A DNA stretch of 64,000 nt, from the NCBI GenBank assembly GCA_021399435.1, contig JAJTUP010000091.1, forward strand, positions 124,001-188,000, written 5' to 3'. Within the stretch, counting starts at the first letter, position 1. Every line of letters begins with the position of its first letter. The notes under the pieces are model-generated. The model saw only the letters and a list, made by a program, of their open reading frames with translations. It was not told the DNA's origin and made no database searches. Position numbers and translations under genes: made by a program. This document shows, in pieces, positions 43,074 to 54,013 of this stretch. This DNA is from Diaporthe sp. PMI_573. Lineage: Eukaryota > Ascomycota > Sordariomycetes > Diaporthales > Diaporthaceae.

Positions 43074-43807
43074 TTGCAGAGGGCCCTCTGATAGTCATAA
43101 GGCCGATTGAACTTGGTCTTCAAGGCTGGTTGTGCATCCACAGAGCGTCGAGCCCAGTGCTTGCCGACAGGCTTGCCATCACGCGACGCCAACAAGAGGT
43201 TGGCCATATCTTCCACACCAGAAAGTCGCATTGGAAATCCTCGTGCATCTTGCTCAATGATATATCGGACAAGCGTCTGCTCTTCGATTGGGTCAAGTTT
43301 ATGTTTGTTGACGCGTGATTCATCACGACTAAGTTGGTGGTTCATTCTCCTGCGTAGTGTAGTTTCAGGGACGTTAAAGATACGTGCAGCCTGGGCTGCA
43401 TTCAAGGGTTTCTTCCGATTTTTTCTAGAATCCTCAATTGCCTGAAACGCTAGGATGATTTTATCTTCTTTTGAGAAGATTGGCATTGTGGATGTTGATT
43501 TCTAGCGTGTTAAATATTTAAGTAGGTAGAGTGATGCGAGACTAACGCGAAAAATGGGGACGCGATCTGCACCAAAAACAAACCTGCCCACCAAAACTTT
43601 AAACTTTTAGACTGACACTGCAGCCCCGCCAATCACTCCAAATTGATGTAATCAATTGAGAATAAGCGATTAAGACCCGTTAGCACCAGTTGGTGCCAGC
43701 TTTAATGGGTATATTTGCCCTGGGTGGGTGCTGGGGTTGGCTAAAGTTGGTAGACTTGTAGAAAATCCGCCACTATCTGATAAAAACCACCATGTGGTGA
43801 ACCACGT
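43074..43807 (-). mobile_element. pogo-2 fragment: TIR plus transposase N-terminus
   Basis: The right end reads ...AACCACGT followed by TA (43808-43809) and is a diverged version of the pogo-1 TIR (ACGTGG..., CAGCACCCACCCAGGG, CTGGCACCAACTGGTGC). Inside, a minus-strand frame from 43486 gives MPIFSKEDKIILAFQAIEDS, AARIFNVPETTLRRRMNHQ and KPVGKHWARRSVDAQPALKT, the two HTH domains. The frame then breaks at about 43074, and the DDE domain and other TIR are missing. The 180-codon ORF continues 43 codons into LTR-like repeat and ends there. Confidence 0.88.
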
Positions 43808-43809
43808 TA

Positions 43810-44545
43810 TATAATTTAATATATTTTAATAATATTGTATGATTAATAGCCGTGAATTTTTAATTTAAATGCTTAACTCTAGTTAGAAATAAGTAGAGGG
43901 GAAGGAATTAAACTGGTTTTCTGTCTCGAATCTCCTAATTATAGGCGGATGTGTAGGGTCTATCCCCCTATGATTAAGTAATACACCCTTTGACCAGTTC
44001 CTGTATAACCGTATTTGTATAGTTAGTGGTGAATTCAACAGCCGACGTAAATATGATGGGGAGGGAACTTTATCCGGAATCCTAAATTATGGGATAAGAC
44101 TTTTCAACAATCTAAAGACTTATCCTTAAATAACCTCTGGATCTTCGCAGAGGGCCCTCTGGTAATCATAAGGTCGATTAAACCTGGTCTTCAAGCTTGG
44201 TTGTGCATCCACGAAGCTAAAAAAAAGGAGTACGCCGCTTGAATATATCTTCCAATCAAGGTACTATCGCGATCTGGCCTACATTAATTACGTTTTTTTA
44301 AGTCATCAAATGGAGTTGAGGTCCAGTATATTACAGGCGCACCCTGCAAGGTACGGAGTAGGCTCTTCCTAATATGCCTTGGCCTATATGATCAATCACA
44401 CTGTGGCACTTACACAGCGACAAACCGCCGGATGCACTATACGAATTATCATAAGCTATCGTGGACTTACAGTCGAATTATGCACATAGTAATACTTGAC
44501 CTGTCTCACTGTATACTTTGACCTTGTTGATCCCTACCGCGGTAC
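43810..44545. other. AT-rich intergenic sequence with an 80-bp pogo scrap
   Basis: 44140-44218 (GATCTTCGCAGAGGGCCCTC...GTTGTGCATCCACGAAGC) matches the pogo-1 transposase around 25893-25978. It starts at nearly the same internal point where pogo-2 breaks. The rest is AT-rich and without genes. Confidence 0.6.
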
Positions 44546-44827
44546 TTGAACGGCCTACATGCCTCAACCGCATACCTCGACCGGATACCTCGACCAGATA
44601 CATGGGAGCCGGGGACTGTCCCACCGCAGGATAGCGTCTTGCCAAATATAGCCTTGGGAGCCTACTGTGTAGTGGCGGGCCAAATAGGCGTGGCTGCCTG
44701 CCAGGACTGGCCTTATATACAGCCGTCTCAGACGCGTCGTCCCTCGTCCTTGTCCCTCCTGTGTCTTCCCTTTCCCTCCTGTGTTTCTGTATTCAGACTA
44801 CATCGACAGCGTTTTGTATGGCTCAAC

Positions 44828-47631
44828 ATGCCCTTTCCATTCACACACGTGTGCGACCTTCTGCAGCGCCTCGATGGCAACCGGCGACGCAAAACACCCC
44901 ACCCTCAGGAGCAGCTGGTTGGAGAGTGGTTCGCTCAGCATAAGGACCTGCTCGGTCAACCGGACTTCGACCTTGCCGCTCTTCTCTCCGCCTTGCTCCC
45001 GGAGAAGCGGACCGACCGTGTATACAACATCCGGGAAAAGAAACTACAGGGCATGGTGGCCAAGGCCCAGTTTATAGGGAAGACACGGATGCTCGAGCTG
45101 GGCCGGTGGGAGAACCCAGGATCAGATGTCGATCTGGCGGACTGCGTCGAGAGCCTTCTCAATGCTACTGTATGTAACCGGTACCGGTTCCTCACTGCGC
45201 TTTGCTGCCAAGCCACGACAACTGACCTGGACAGCCGAATCCCTCCTCGACCGCAGAGGTTGTCACTATTGAGATGATTGACCGTATGGCCGAAGCCGTC
45301 GCTTCCCGGGTCCGCTTTAGCTCGCCCGCGGTCCGCGCACCCAAATCGTCGTTTACTAAGCCCGTCGCCGACTCTCTCAAGCCAGAAGACCCGATGGTTA
45401 TGCTTCAGGACATGTACAGGATGCTTACGGCAAGAGACGCCAAGTGGTTCACAAGACTGGTTCTCAAGTCCTACGAACCTGTTGTGATTGACCCGGACGT
45501 TGTATATCGAGCTTACCACCCGCTTCTGCCGTCCGTTATGCATGTCCACGACCATTTCGCCCTAGCCGGAGCGACTCTCAAGCGCCTTGATCAAGAGCGT
45601 AGAGCGTCACAGAGTCCCCTTGGTGCTGGTGATAAGGCTCTTATGCGACACTTGGTGCCCGTGCTGGGGGTCAAGGTTGGACGTCAGCCCTGGCTCAAGG
45701 GGCGAAGCATCAAACACTGCCTAAACATGGGCTACGGCCGAATGAGCTGTGAGGAGAAGCTTGACGGCGAGTACTGCCAGATTCACATCGACCTAAGCAA
45801 ATTGGGCGGCCCAAGCAAAGGGCGCAACCTAAGCAAAGGGAGCGACTGTATCCAGATCTATTCGAAGTCTGGTAAAGATAGTACCCAAGACCGAAAGGCT
45901 CTGCATGAGTATGCCGGTGCCCTTGCCCTGCTGCCGTTGGCACTCTCGACAGTAACATCTCGCTAGATCTATCCTCGAGTCCCTACAGGTTGGGAAACCG
46001 TCGTGTCCTCTCACCAAGAGCTGTATTCTCGAAGGGGAGTTGGTCGTCTATAATGACAAGGTCTGAGCCCCTTATCCCAACGTTCGCGCATGACTAAGAG
46101 ATTGAGATAGGACGCCCGTATCCTTGATTTCTACAACATCAGGAAATATGTTTCGCGCTCGGGCTCGTACATAGGCCTTGGCCCTGACTCTCGGTCCGTA
46201 GTTTCCCTTTGATTTCTAGGAACGTCGGAGAGCCAAGTGCTAACGATCGGTAGACGAGACTCTTCGGACCATCTTATGATTGTTTATTATGATGTTCTGT
46301 ATGACGGCGCCGGCCCCTGCTTCGGCGTATGGCACATGCTAACAACGGCTACTTATAGGATGATCGATGATACCTCACTCCTCCATGTTAGGCATTCTCA
46401 GCGGATGGAGCGCCTTCAACAGCTTGTTACCTGTGTTCAGGGACGCTCTGCTTTAGTAGCCCGGCAGGTTATAGACTTCGACAGAGCATCAGCAGCTACA
46501 GACCTACGGCATGCATTTGCAACATGCATCCAACAGCGGCAAGAGGGCCTTGTACTAAAGGCTGACGACCCTTACTTCAACTTCAGTACCGATTGGCAAC
46601 GTTACTGCGTTTCTTCTGCCATCAAGTTGAAGAAGGAATATTTCCAGAATCTCGGAGAAGTAGGGGACTTTGCCGTAGTAGGAGCTCGTTACGACGCTGC
46701 TAAGGCTAAAAGTTATGGGATTCCTCGGCTGAAGTGGACCCATTTCTATATTGGCTGTCTGAAGAACGCAGAGGCAGTCCGGAGGTGGAATAGGCCGCCT
46801 GAGTTTCTTGTCACAAACGTCGTCGAGCTTAATGAGACCCAGCTGAACTACCTGAGAAACTATGTTAACCCTGAGGCTATACTAGTCGAGTCGGAGAACG
46901 ACCCCCCGATAGGCTTTGACTATACCCCCGGCATCGACAACGGCAAGCGCCCGTCGCTTATATTCAGAGACCCTCCAGTGTTCGATATTAGGAGCTTCTC
47001 GTTCGACAAGGCGGCCAGTACGAACTTTTGGAGCCCAAGATTTGCGATGGTCAGCAAAATTCACCTTGACAGAAGTTATACTGATGTACTGTCTTTCGAA
47101 GAGCTCCAAGACATGGCTATTGCCGAAAAAGAGCAGCCTCTGGCGAAGGACGAGCTAGCGGAAAACCTCGAAATCGCGGGCTGGGTGGAGGCTTTGAAGG
47201 ACAAACGCGACCGAGAAGATGACGACGAGCTTGAAAGCCAGGCGACCACGTCACGCGGAACAACGCCTTCGGATTGCTCCTTACCCTCTTCACCCTCTCC
47301 AGATACCCAAGTTGGTGACTCGGGCGAAGCCCACGGGAGCCCCTTGCGTCCGACCGCAAGGTCGCCTATTCCCGCCTCGCAGGCCTCAACGGAAAGCGCA
47401 TTATCGACAACGGGATCTCCTGCTGCCCGGCCAGATGCAGGCAGTCCTCAGCATGCGCCAGAGACGCCTAAGGACAACACAGCTCCCTACAATCGGAAGA
47501 AGAGACGGTACAGTTCGTCCGAGCCGCCGTCTCTGACCACCAAGGTCCCGAGACACACTCAAGCAGAGGTGCGGCCCGACGATGGAGACGCGCCGCAGAG
47601 CAGCGATCCGGGCATCTCCCCTGCCGCTTAA
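44828..47631 (+). CDS. ATP-dependent DNA ligase, ligase IV-like, without BRCT domains (six exons)
   Basis: This enzyme seals DNA nicks through Lys-AMP. Exons are 44828-45169, 45235-45908, 45967-46060, 46111-46193, 46254-46298 and 46359-47631, with introns of 50-65 bp. Together they make one 836-residue frame. Order: N-terminal domain (1-190), motif I EEKLDGEYCQ with nucleophile Lys289, ILEGELVVYND, LMIVYYDVL, EGLVLKADDPYF, AIKLKKEYF, then an OB-fold region (VGDFAVVGARYDAAKAKSYG) and a ligase-IV-like FWSPRFAMVSKIHLDRSYT. In place of the tandem BRCT repeats of true ligase IV there is a Ser/Pro/Thr-rich tail with a basic cluster (NRKKRRYSSSEPP), likely nuclear. XRCC4/Lif1 partnering is thus unlikely. 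A 12-residue insert (LGGPSKGRNLSK) follows motif I. Promoter-side CT-rich repeats (CCTCCTGTGT) precede the ATG. Confidence 0.9.
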
Positions 47632-48213
47632 GATATTACATCATTACCTTCCTCTTCTGCCAGCGATACATCATGGCGGTGACCAAAGGCGTTTCCTTCC
47701 ATTTCTCATCTTAGTCTCTTCTACCAACCATTCCGTGCGGTCTTTTAATATAAACATAACTATCATCTTGATATTTGCCGTGATCGAGTGTCTATGCCTT
47801 TTTTTTTCTTGCTGCGTGATACCATCTTTGACCATTGCAAGTCCATTTCTAGTCCGTACCAGCGCTCATCATAAAGCAATCAAATCAACTTTGGGGTAAA
47901 AGTTGATTTGTTTGATTTGATTGGCCCCTCTCAATCAACTGTATGGGCGACCTATATATCTAGTATGTGAAGGTATTTCACCGACCTCAAGTCTCAATTA
48001 CCTACCCAACTGCCTAGCTTTACCCCGCCGTGTCGGACCAGGAGCGCGACGGACTAGGCACTGGGCTAGCTGCAATTGTTGAAGTTGACGAGTCCATCAT
48101 GTTAATGTTTTCTTTTACAGTTGAATATATGACTTTGTGTGAAATATGATTTTAAACGTAGTAAATATTCATTCCAATGTATTGTCAACAAGCGAATGCA
48201 TTCTTACGGACTA
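47632..48213. other. 3' region of the ligase gene; no gene
   Basis: AT-rich sequence with a T-rich stretch near 47800. A short near-palindrome AATCAAATCAACTTT/AAAGTTGATTTG lies at about 47880-47910, possibly in the 3' UTR. Confidence 0.4.
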
Positions 48214-48345
48214 ACGTGGTTTATCAGGTGGCCGGACATATCAGGTGGCGGGACAGTTTTACTATTTCTACCAACTTCAGCCAACCCCAGCACCCGCCCA
48301 GTGCTAAATAATGAATAAAAGTTGGCACCAATTGGTGCCAACTGC
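48214..48345 (+). repeat. Solo pogo-type TIR fragment
   Basis: ACGTGGTTTATCAGGTGG at 48214, preceded by TA, then CAACCCCAGCACCCGCCCAG and AAAGTTGGCACCAATTGGTG. It aligns with the first 130 bp of the pogo-1 TIR, diverged. No transposase follows, so this is an isolated end. It contains a small tandem repeat (ATCAGGTGGCSGGACA). Confidence 0.8.
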
Positions 48346-48697
48346 TCCGAGCCTCCACGATATCGTCGTCTCGGGTGGCAGGGAGGTCGTCAGCAGCGGC
48401 GATAGGATCATAGTCGGCGAAGGGATCATAGTCGTCAGCGAGAAGGGGGTCCGGTTCCTCTTCTTCAATAAACCAGGCAGGGCTACTCTCCGCTAGCGGC
48501 GAAGGTGACGATGGCTTCGCCGGGGCCTTCCGCTTTGCCGGGGCCTTCCTCTTTGCCGGCGCCCTCCTCTTCAGCAGCGCCCTCCTCTTCGGCGGAGCTG
48601 GCGCTGCCGGCTTTGGCTTCACAACTATCCGGGTCTTCTTCGCGGCAGGGGCATTTGACGATGTGGGTTCAGTATTCCTCCTCTTTGATGGTGCCAT
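48224..48697 (-). CDS. Lys/Ala-rich basic ORF whose 3' end lies in a pogo TIR
   Basis: The 157-residue product starts MAPSKRRNTEPTSSNAPAAK. It has short tandem repeats of KRKAPAK (about 43-61), then an acidic block (EEEEPDPLLADDYDPFADYD). This resembles the tail or head of a chromatin-type protein. The last 40 residues (SSWHQLVPTFIHYLALGGCW) are translated from the solo pogo TIR. The transposon end has therefore supplied a new C-terminus and stop, or the ORF is a truncated gene. No family recognised. The start codon context is reasonable. Confidence 0.4.
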   Translation of the reverse strand: MAPSKRRNTEPTSSNAPAAKKTRIVVKPKPAAPAPPKRRALLKRRAPAKRKAPAKRKAPAKPSSPSPLAESSPAWFIEEEEPDPLLADDYDPFADYDPIAAADDLPATRDDDIVEARSSWHQLVPTFIHYLALGGCWGWLKLVEIVKLSRHLICPAT

Positions 48698-49345
48698 TGT
48701 GGTAGTCTTGACGGGACTATTATCAAAGGTAACTCGGCGTTTCGGCTAGGAGCGCAATCAGCGGCGAGGGCTATAGTCGAGGGGCTCGTGATCGGTACGC
48801 AAGATCGACTTCGGCTCAGGGACAATACTCGAAGGCCCTATATATACAAACTATCGTTGGCCACGGCGATATATCACGCGAAGAGGACCCGGGACCTACC
48901 TCCGTGGAGTGCCAGCAGGGCGTTGGCGGCTTCTGCAGACCCTAATAGCGGGTCACTAGGCAATAATTCACGCTGAGGGGTAACCGCCATATACAACACA
49001 AGAAACACCACGATTCTGAGTGGTAGTGGCACGCAGGCGACGGCAACGACGACGTTGTGTGCGTTGATGTTGAAGGTATGTTGATTTGTGTGGCAAATGG
49101 GGGTGTGGTGTCATGTGCGCATCACTAGCGCGTTTTTGGAACTCCCGGTTGCAAGTCGTAAGCCTCGAATCGATTCCCAAACGCCCAGCGAAGCACTCAA
49201 ATTCCCTCTCCTAAACGTCCCTCTCCAAAACAGCAGGAAGGACTCATTATATCCCGAAATCAGGAACCGGACGAGCCATCCACAGGCGAAGAATTTCCTT
49301 CACAACCAACATCCAGCAACCTTGACAAATGAACATTCTCATCCA
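48698..49345. other. No gene recognised
   Basis: Only short overlapping ORFs; nothing else visible. Confidence 0.35.
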
Positions 49346-49708
49346 TCATGGAACTCCAATCAAAAAACCCCACTTCCCCCTCGGAGCGCAACCCAGCCTC
49401 CTGGGCCACCATAGCCTCGGCAGATTGCTCGGCGATCGTATCTGCTCAGCCTTAGCCTCCTCCTTTTCCACGCGCTCCGACTCCAGATTGTCGATGCCCC
49501 GGCGCACTGCACGCATCATTTTCTCGTACCACATCCGCTTCTGCTTTCGGAGACGCTCGACTTCTGCGTATAAGCCACATTTATCTTCCTGTCCTTGCAC
49601 AAAAAGTTTAATACGCGATCTTATTTCCTCTATTTTTGGAAGAGGCCTATTCGGTGGTGGCCCAGGACAGGGCGGCAATGTGGATGGTCGCTCATTAGAT
49701 AAAGACAT
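49346..49708 (-). CDS. Hypothetical small coiled-coil protein
   Basis: The 120-residue product has a Pro-rich N-terminus (LPPCPGPPPNRPLPK) and then a long charged helix (AEVERLRKQKRMWYEKMMRA, DNLESERVEKEEAKAEQ), probably coiled coil. The last 30 residues are less regular and may read past a lost exon boundary. Not recognised; no function assigned. It lies alone between non-coding stretches. Confidence 0.4.
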   Translation of the reverse strand: MSLSNERPSTLPPCPGPPPNRPLPKIEEIRSRIKLFVQGQEDKCGLYAEVERLRKQKRMWYEKMMRAVRRGIDNLESERVEKEEAKAEQIRSPSNLPRLWWPRRLGCAPRGKWGFLIGVP

Positions 49709-49730
49709 TGTGTTAACAAAATCGTTTTAA

Positions 49731-50655
49731 ACGGCCCGTGAACACTGCACAGTAAATTCAGTCCCTCGTCACGAATTGATTGTGCTTTCAAACGCCCTAC
49801 TTATACTATATTTTGATACCTTGGCTGCACCGTAATCTTTGTGTAAAGCTAAGTTGCACAAGGACCGTTCAAAGGACTATACTCAATTATGAGCATAATA
49901 CAACGGCTGGTACTATGCATCTTGGATTTTATTTCGGCACAATAGTATATGTACTTTGTGCTCTTAACTCGGCTAGGCTAACTAACGCGCGAAAAAGCAT
50001 TAAGACATAGCTACTAAATTACCGTGCAATGTTCCTCCGCACTCAAGCAAAGATCAAGCTCAACTTTCTGCGCAATCAAAAAGAGTAAAACCGGGCCATA
50101 TAGCTCGGAATTGCAAGGAATCCAAAGCGATAGCCGTACGATCTTTAGCGGTTGCCATGGCAAGTCAGTGGGAGGGTATGGAGGACGATTAACAGAAGAG
50201 TAGAAAAGAGCGGGAAGTATCATGTCTAGATCGGAAACCACGTTGGACGGGGCGGAGACCCGGGTGTGAGGTGGCCCTCGATATTTGCTCCCCAGCGGTA
50301 TCCTAGTGGTCTGAATCGCCGATTGAGGCCGACCAAGCCAGAAGCGCCGACTGAGGCAGGCTAAGCGAAGACCGTATGGCACTGACCGGGATCCGGGGAA
50401 AATTCAGCGATTTTCTGGTTAAATCCAGGCGGTTGGGAGGGACACAGAAGCGCCGACTGAGGCAGTATCCCTAGTTGGGAGGTCTCCTTAAGCTTAGAAT
50501 CTTCGTACATAGCGCCAATACAACAGCTTCCATGCTAGACATTGCTAGCCGTGACATTCTAGTGGAGGTTATCATTTGGGCCGCTTGTCCTTCGAATGTA
50601 CCTCCGCATTTCTAAATGTACCTCTCATTATGTGTTTCCTTCAACGATTCAACTC
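49731..50655. other. Intergenic; contains an LTR-like repeat scrap
   Basis: 50485-50570 (GAATCTTCGTACATAGCGCC, CATGCTAGACATTGCTAGCC) is a diverged relative of the repeats at 42.6-43.0 kb. AAGCGCCGACTGAGGCAG occurs twice (about 50340 and 50445). No gene. Confidence 0.5.
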
Positions 50656-52345
50656 CTACAGACCCCCCCCACTCTCTACAGACCCATCGGTACAAGGCTG
50701 TAGCCATGATTCTAAAGCTACATAGAATACATCCTGAATCCATCGACCTAAAAGACGTAGATTTGTCAACAGCATATAACTAGACATTAATGTCTTGGTT
50801 GTGCCCAGCTCTATAGGCCCATATATTTGCTTCAATTGAAGTTAGCTCAAGTTGAGGAGGTGAGAATCACGTCGGGATAATGAAAAGGTGACATACGATG
50901 TCTTTCCCGCCGTCGCATGCAAAGTAGATCTCCCACTGGTGATCGTTGACAGATATCAGTGGCAGCGTCATGATCATACTGGTGTCAGTGACTGGCTGAG
51001 AACCAGTCGCATTTTGCACGGGAAGTGTATGGAGACGCCTGTGGATAGCGGCTGCCATCATGCCTAGCTGGACAAGGGGATCTGTGCCTGTGGTCACTGT
51101 CTTGGTTTCGATGACAACCGCGATCGGGTCGGTAACCAGGGGAGAGTAGGTGGATGGGTTAATGGATTGTGACAGTTCAGGAGATGTCTGCTTGAGTTGC
51201 ACTAACACTGTCTGGATTGCAGTGTGCAGAGACGTGCCGGGCGAAGGCACAAGGACCAGAGCAAAATCGACCTTCTTAGAGCCGGTCTTGGTGTGGACTG
51301 CACCATCCAGGCGGGGACTTGTGATTTGGCTCTCGGAGAACGGATCGGATTCGTCTGGCTGGCTTAGGTCCTCAACGCTGTTGTTGGTACTGCTGCTATC
51401 TGTCGTGGCCTCGCTTAGGGACCACGCCGGAATGGGTGCATTTGTCACGGCGCCGTTGCGTGCAGCCCTCGGTCTGCCCTGCTTCAACTGCGGCACGCAA
51501 TCTCCTGTGATGGTGGCACTCGTGACATTCTCCACGAATATACGATGGCGCTCCATCGTTGTGTCGTTGGCTGCAGTCTCGCTTGTCCTTTCGAGGCCAC
51601 TCCCAAAAGCCAATGTCAGGAGCGGGTGATGCACTGCTGAGTTCCAATGCGCTTCATGTCTCCTCCGGCTGTAGGACTCATCGGCCTCACGTATTACATC
51701 CAGCAGCCTACCCATCTCTTCCAGTGCTCTCTGCTTCCTGCGACCAGCTTCATCCTGATCCACATCGAGCGGCGTTGTAAACCATGACTCTTCAACCTCC
51801 GCGAAACGTTTGTATCTCTTCATCAATGCGGTGAACTCGCTGCGGACCTCTATAGGCACAAACTTCTTGTGATTCAAGTTGACACGACTGATGTCCACGC
51901 AGAGTCCTTCAACATCAGACGGTGGGTCTTCGGATCGGCTGCGCAAGACGGGCTTCTCAAGGGAATAGAGGTCTCGAAAGGACTTGGCAGGGCTGGTGCT
52001 ACGCCCGCGCCTGCGGCCGGCGTGCTTCGAGGGAGAGGTTGGTCGGAGAATCGGACGGTGCTGTAAGGTCTTCGAGACTTTCGGCGTGTGATCATGGTCG
52101 ACTTGGACTTGATCGGCACTCTCCCGGGGGGGCACCTGTGGGACTTCCCGTGTTCGTTTCTTGGTTGGCCACTCGGCGGCGATGTCAGCCTGTGGCTGCC
52201 GTGACGAAGCAGCGCTCTCAGGCGGCGTCGCAGGCATCGCGAACCTGTTGGCGGAACGAGGGCACTTGTCTAGCTGAACATCCGAATGTGGTAAGGAGAG
52301 AAGCCAACCATGAATCCGATCGTGGTCAGGAAGATAACTTTCCAT
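50656..52345 (-). CDS. Fungal PD-(D/E)XK nuclease-fold protein (two exons)
   Basis: Exon 1 (52345-50897) and exon 2 (50829-50656) are joined over a 67-bp intron (GTATGT...TTGAAG), giving 540 residues. The N-terminal 140 residues are disordered, with RRRGRSTSPAKSFRDLYSLE. The nuclease-like core runs from about 145 to 530: helix with EAHWNSAVHHPLL (Glu231), AGRRKQ, Asp360 in KKVDFALVLV, and the ETK triad in IAVVIETKTV (413-415). Then come EIYFACDGGKDI and, from exon 2, IYGPIELGTTKT and LRLLGRWIQDVFYVALESW. The exon-1 frame alone would stop early at FIIPT and lose the last helix. This is a large fungal family of unknown role, often in accessory regions. All active-site residues appear present. 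Confidence 0.85.
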
Positions 52346-53277
52346 GGTTATATTGAGGAGATTAACAGAGATGGGCGGCCATACAAGAGTTGACCGTGCA
52401 GAGGGTGTTGGTTCTCAAAAGATGCATGTTATTGTTGATGATGCTGGTTCTCCAAGCAACGGCCTGGCTGCATGCGCTAAATCAGCGGGGCACATCCCGG
52501 TCGCAGGCGTGGGGTCCGCCGACCAATCGCTGACACTGCGGCTCTACTGCCATGATTGATTGTGATTATTAGCCTGCAAAGCAGCCGGAGCTGCGGTGTC
52601 GCTGAGATGTATGCATTGATTGTGGTTGCGGTTGATTAAAGTTTGAAGTCGAATAACAATTTGGAAAGGACTTCTGTGCTTTTTTGTGGCGTAGAAAACA
52701 GCCACAGATCCCATAGGGGTACAGGAGACCGGACCCTACGGGCCCGCCATCAAGCCTTCGGAACGAGTCTTTCAGTTTGTGGGCTTGATGAAGGTCTACA
52801 GTTTGAGATGAGATGTCGCGGGCACATCATGGTTGTGGCTGATAAGCGCACGGACCATTGAAGTGTTTTGAAGATTGTGTTAGATTGGCGCCTGTGTGCG
52901 GATAGAAGGGAGTTTGCTCCTCGTTATAACAATGTGTGGCTTGTGGCGGTGAAAACATCAAGAATGGACAAACGCCCCCGCACGATGACGAAGCGAGCAA
53001 GAACAAGATCATCAAGACTTCAGTCAATAAGATCATCAATTTGTAACCCACAATCTACTGAATTCACCCCTACCCCATCGCGTATCCAACAGATTGCATC
53101 CAGCGCACGGACCAAGGAGATTCTCTCTTATCCCATCTCATCATCATGATTCCAGTTCAATTCAGCAACCATTGATGGTGTTGAGATGAATACCCTTGAG
53201 AACTACGAGAAATCCAGGCAGTAGACATCACGCTGAACCCTCCACCCGCTGAGAACCCATCGATCCACGGACATGCA
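52346..53277. other. Intergenic; no gene supported
   Basis: Upstream of the PD-(D/E)XK gene, so the left part is its promoter. Short ORFs only. Confidence 0.4.
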
Positions 53278-54013
53278 TCACAAACGCTGGCCCTCATAAA
53301 TTCGTTTCGTCTCCGCCGCTAAGTTCTTGAGTCTCTGCGTGGCATCTACCATGGTCTGGTCCAGCCTGTTACCGATGAAATCCTGGGGCCGTACAGGGCT
53401 GAGAAGCTTGATACCTTGAAGCGTCTTACATCTGGACAACTGCACATAGAGACTGGTAAAATCGCACTTGGAGGGTTCGCCATTAGTCATACGATTTCCC
53501 CTCAGCTCCAAGAGAACCTCGGCAAACGTTTTGGACTGGGACTTATAGTCGGTAAGAACAAAGGCGGGGACAACTGGCAGTCCCCGCCGGGTGCATTTCG
53601 TCGACAAGAACTTGAAGTGGGAATCGGTTGGATCAAGGGTGTGCGAGGTTGGGCGGATGAGCACCATCTCCGCTGGGAGGGCGGGGACCGCCAAACTCGC
53701 CGTCTCGCTCGACTGTAATAAGATGCCTAGCGGTGGGCCGAAGTGGATGGTGACGTCGTCCGCAAGATGGTATCCCGGGTGTTTCGGATCGGGGATGATG
53801 TCTGCTGCAGTAAATTCTGCGCCATTGACAACCTTTAATCCGGTGTATATATTCTTGTTGACAACCACAGGCATCCCCTGGGCATAGAAGAAGAGGCCTG
53901 GGACCTTGCACTTAGAGTCGTCCCCTTGCTCGATCGCCTGCGCGATCTCATACTGGGACAGGCCGGCTCTTCTCCAGGTATGGGTCGGCACGAAGACGGA
54001 GATGTGCCTCTCG
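53278..54013 (-). pseudogene. PIF1-like helicase C-terminal fragment
   Basis: Residues such as GRTKCTRRGLPVVP-type KCTRRGLPVVPAFVLTDYKS and FAEVLLELRGNR are followed by LYVQLSRCKTLQGIKLLSPV, then RPQDFIGNRL. The LYVQLSRCKTLQGI element is the last helicase motif of the PIF1 family, as found in fungal stand-alone PIF1 proteins and Helitron transposons. The upstream 5' part, including the P-loop, is missing: the frame is cut at 54014 by the end of hAT-3. Whether this was a Helitron or a host helicase cannot be decided, as no Rep domain or Helitron end is visible. Confidence 0.68.

Noticed and set aside
46194..46253. Frameshift in the ligase gene at 46.2 kb
   Set aside because: Explained by a 60-bp intron with a GTCCGT donor and a CGGTAG acceptor; the spliced frame is continuous.
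53278..54013. Calling the PIF1 fragment a Helitron
   Set aside because: No Rep/HUH domain, TC...CTRR ends or hairpin could be seen; only the helicase C-terminus remains.
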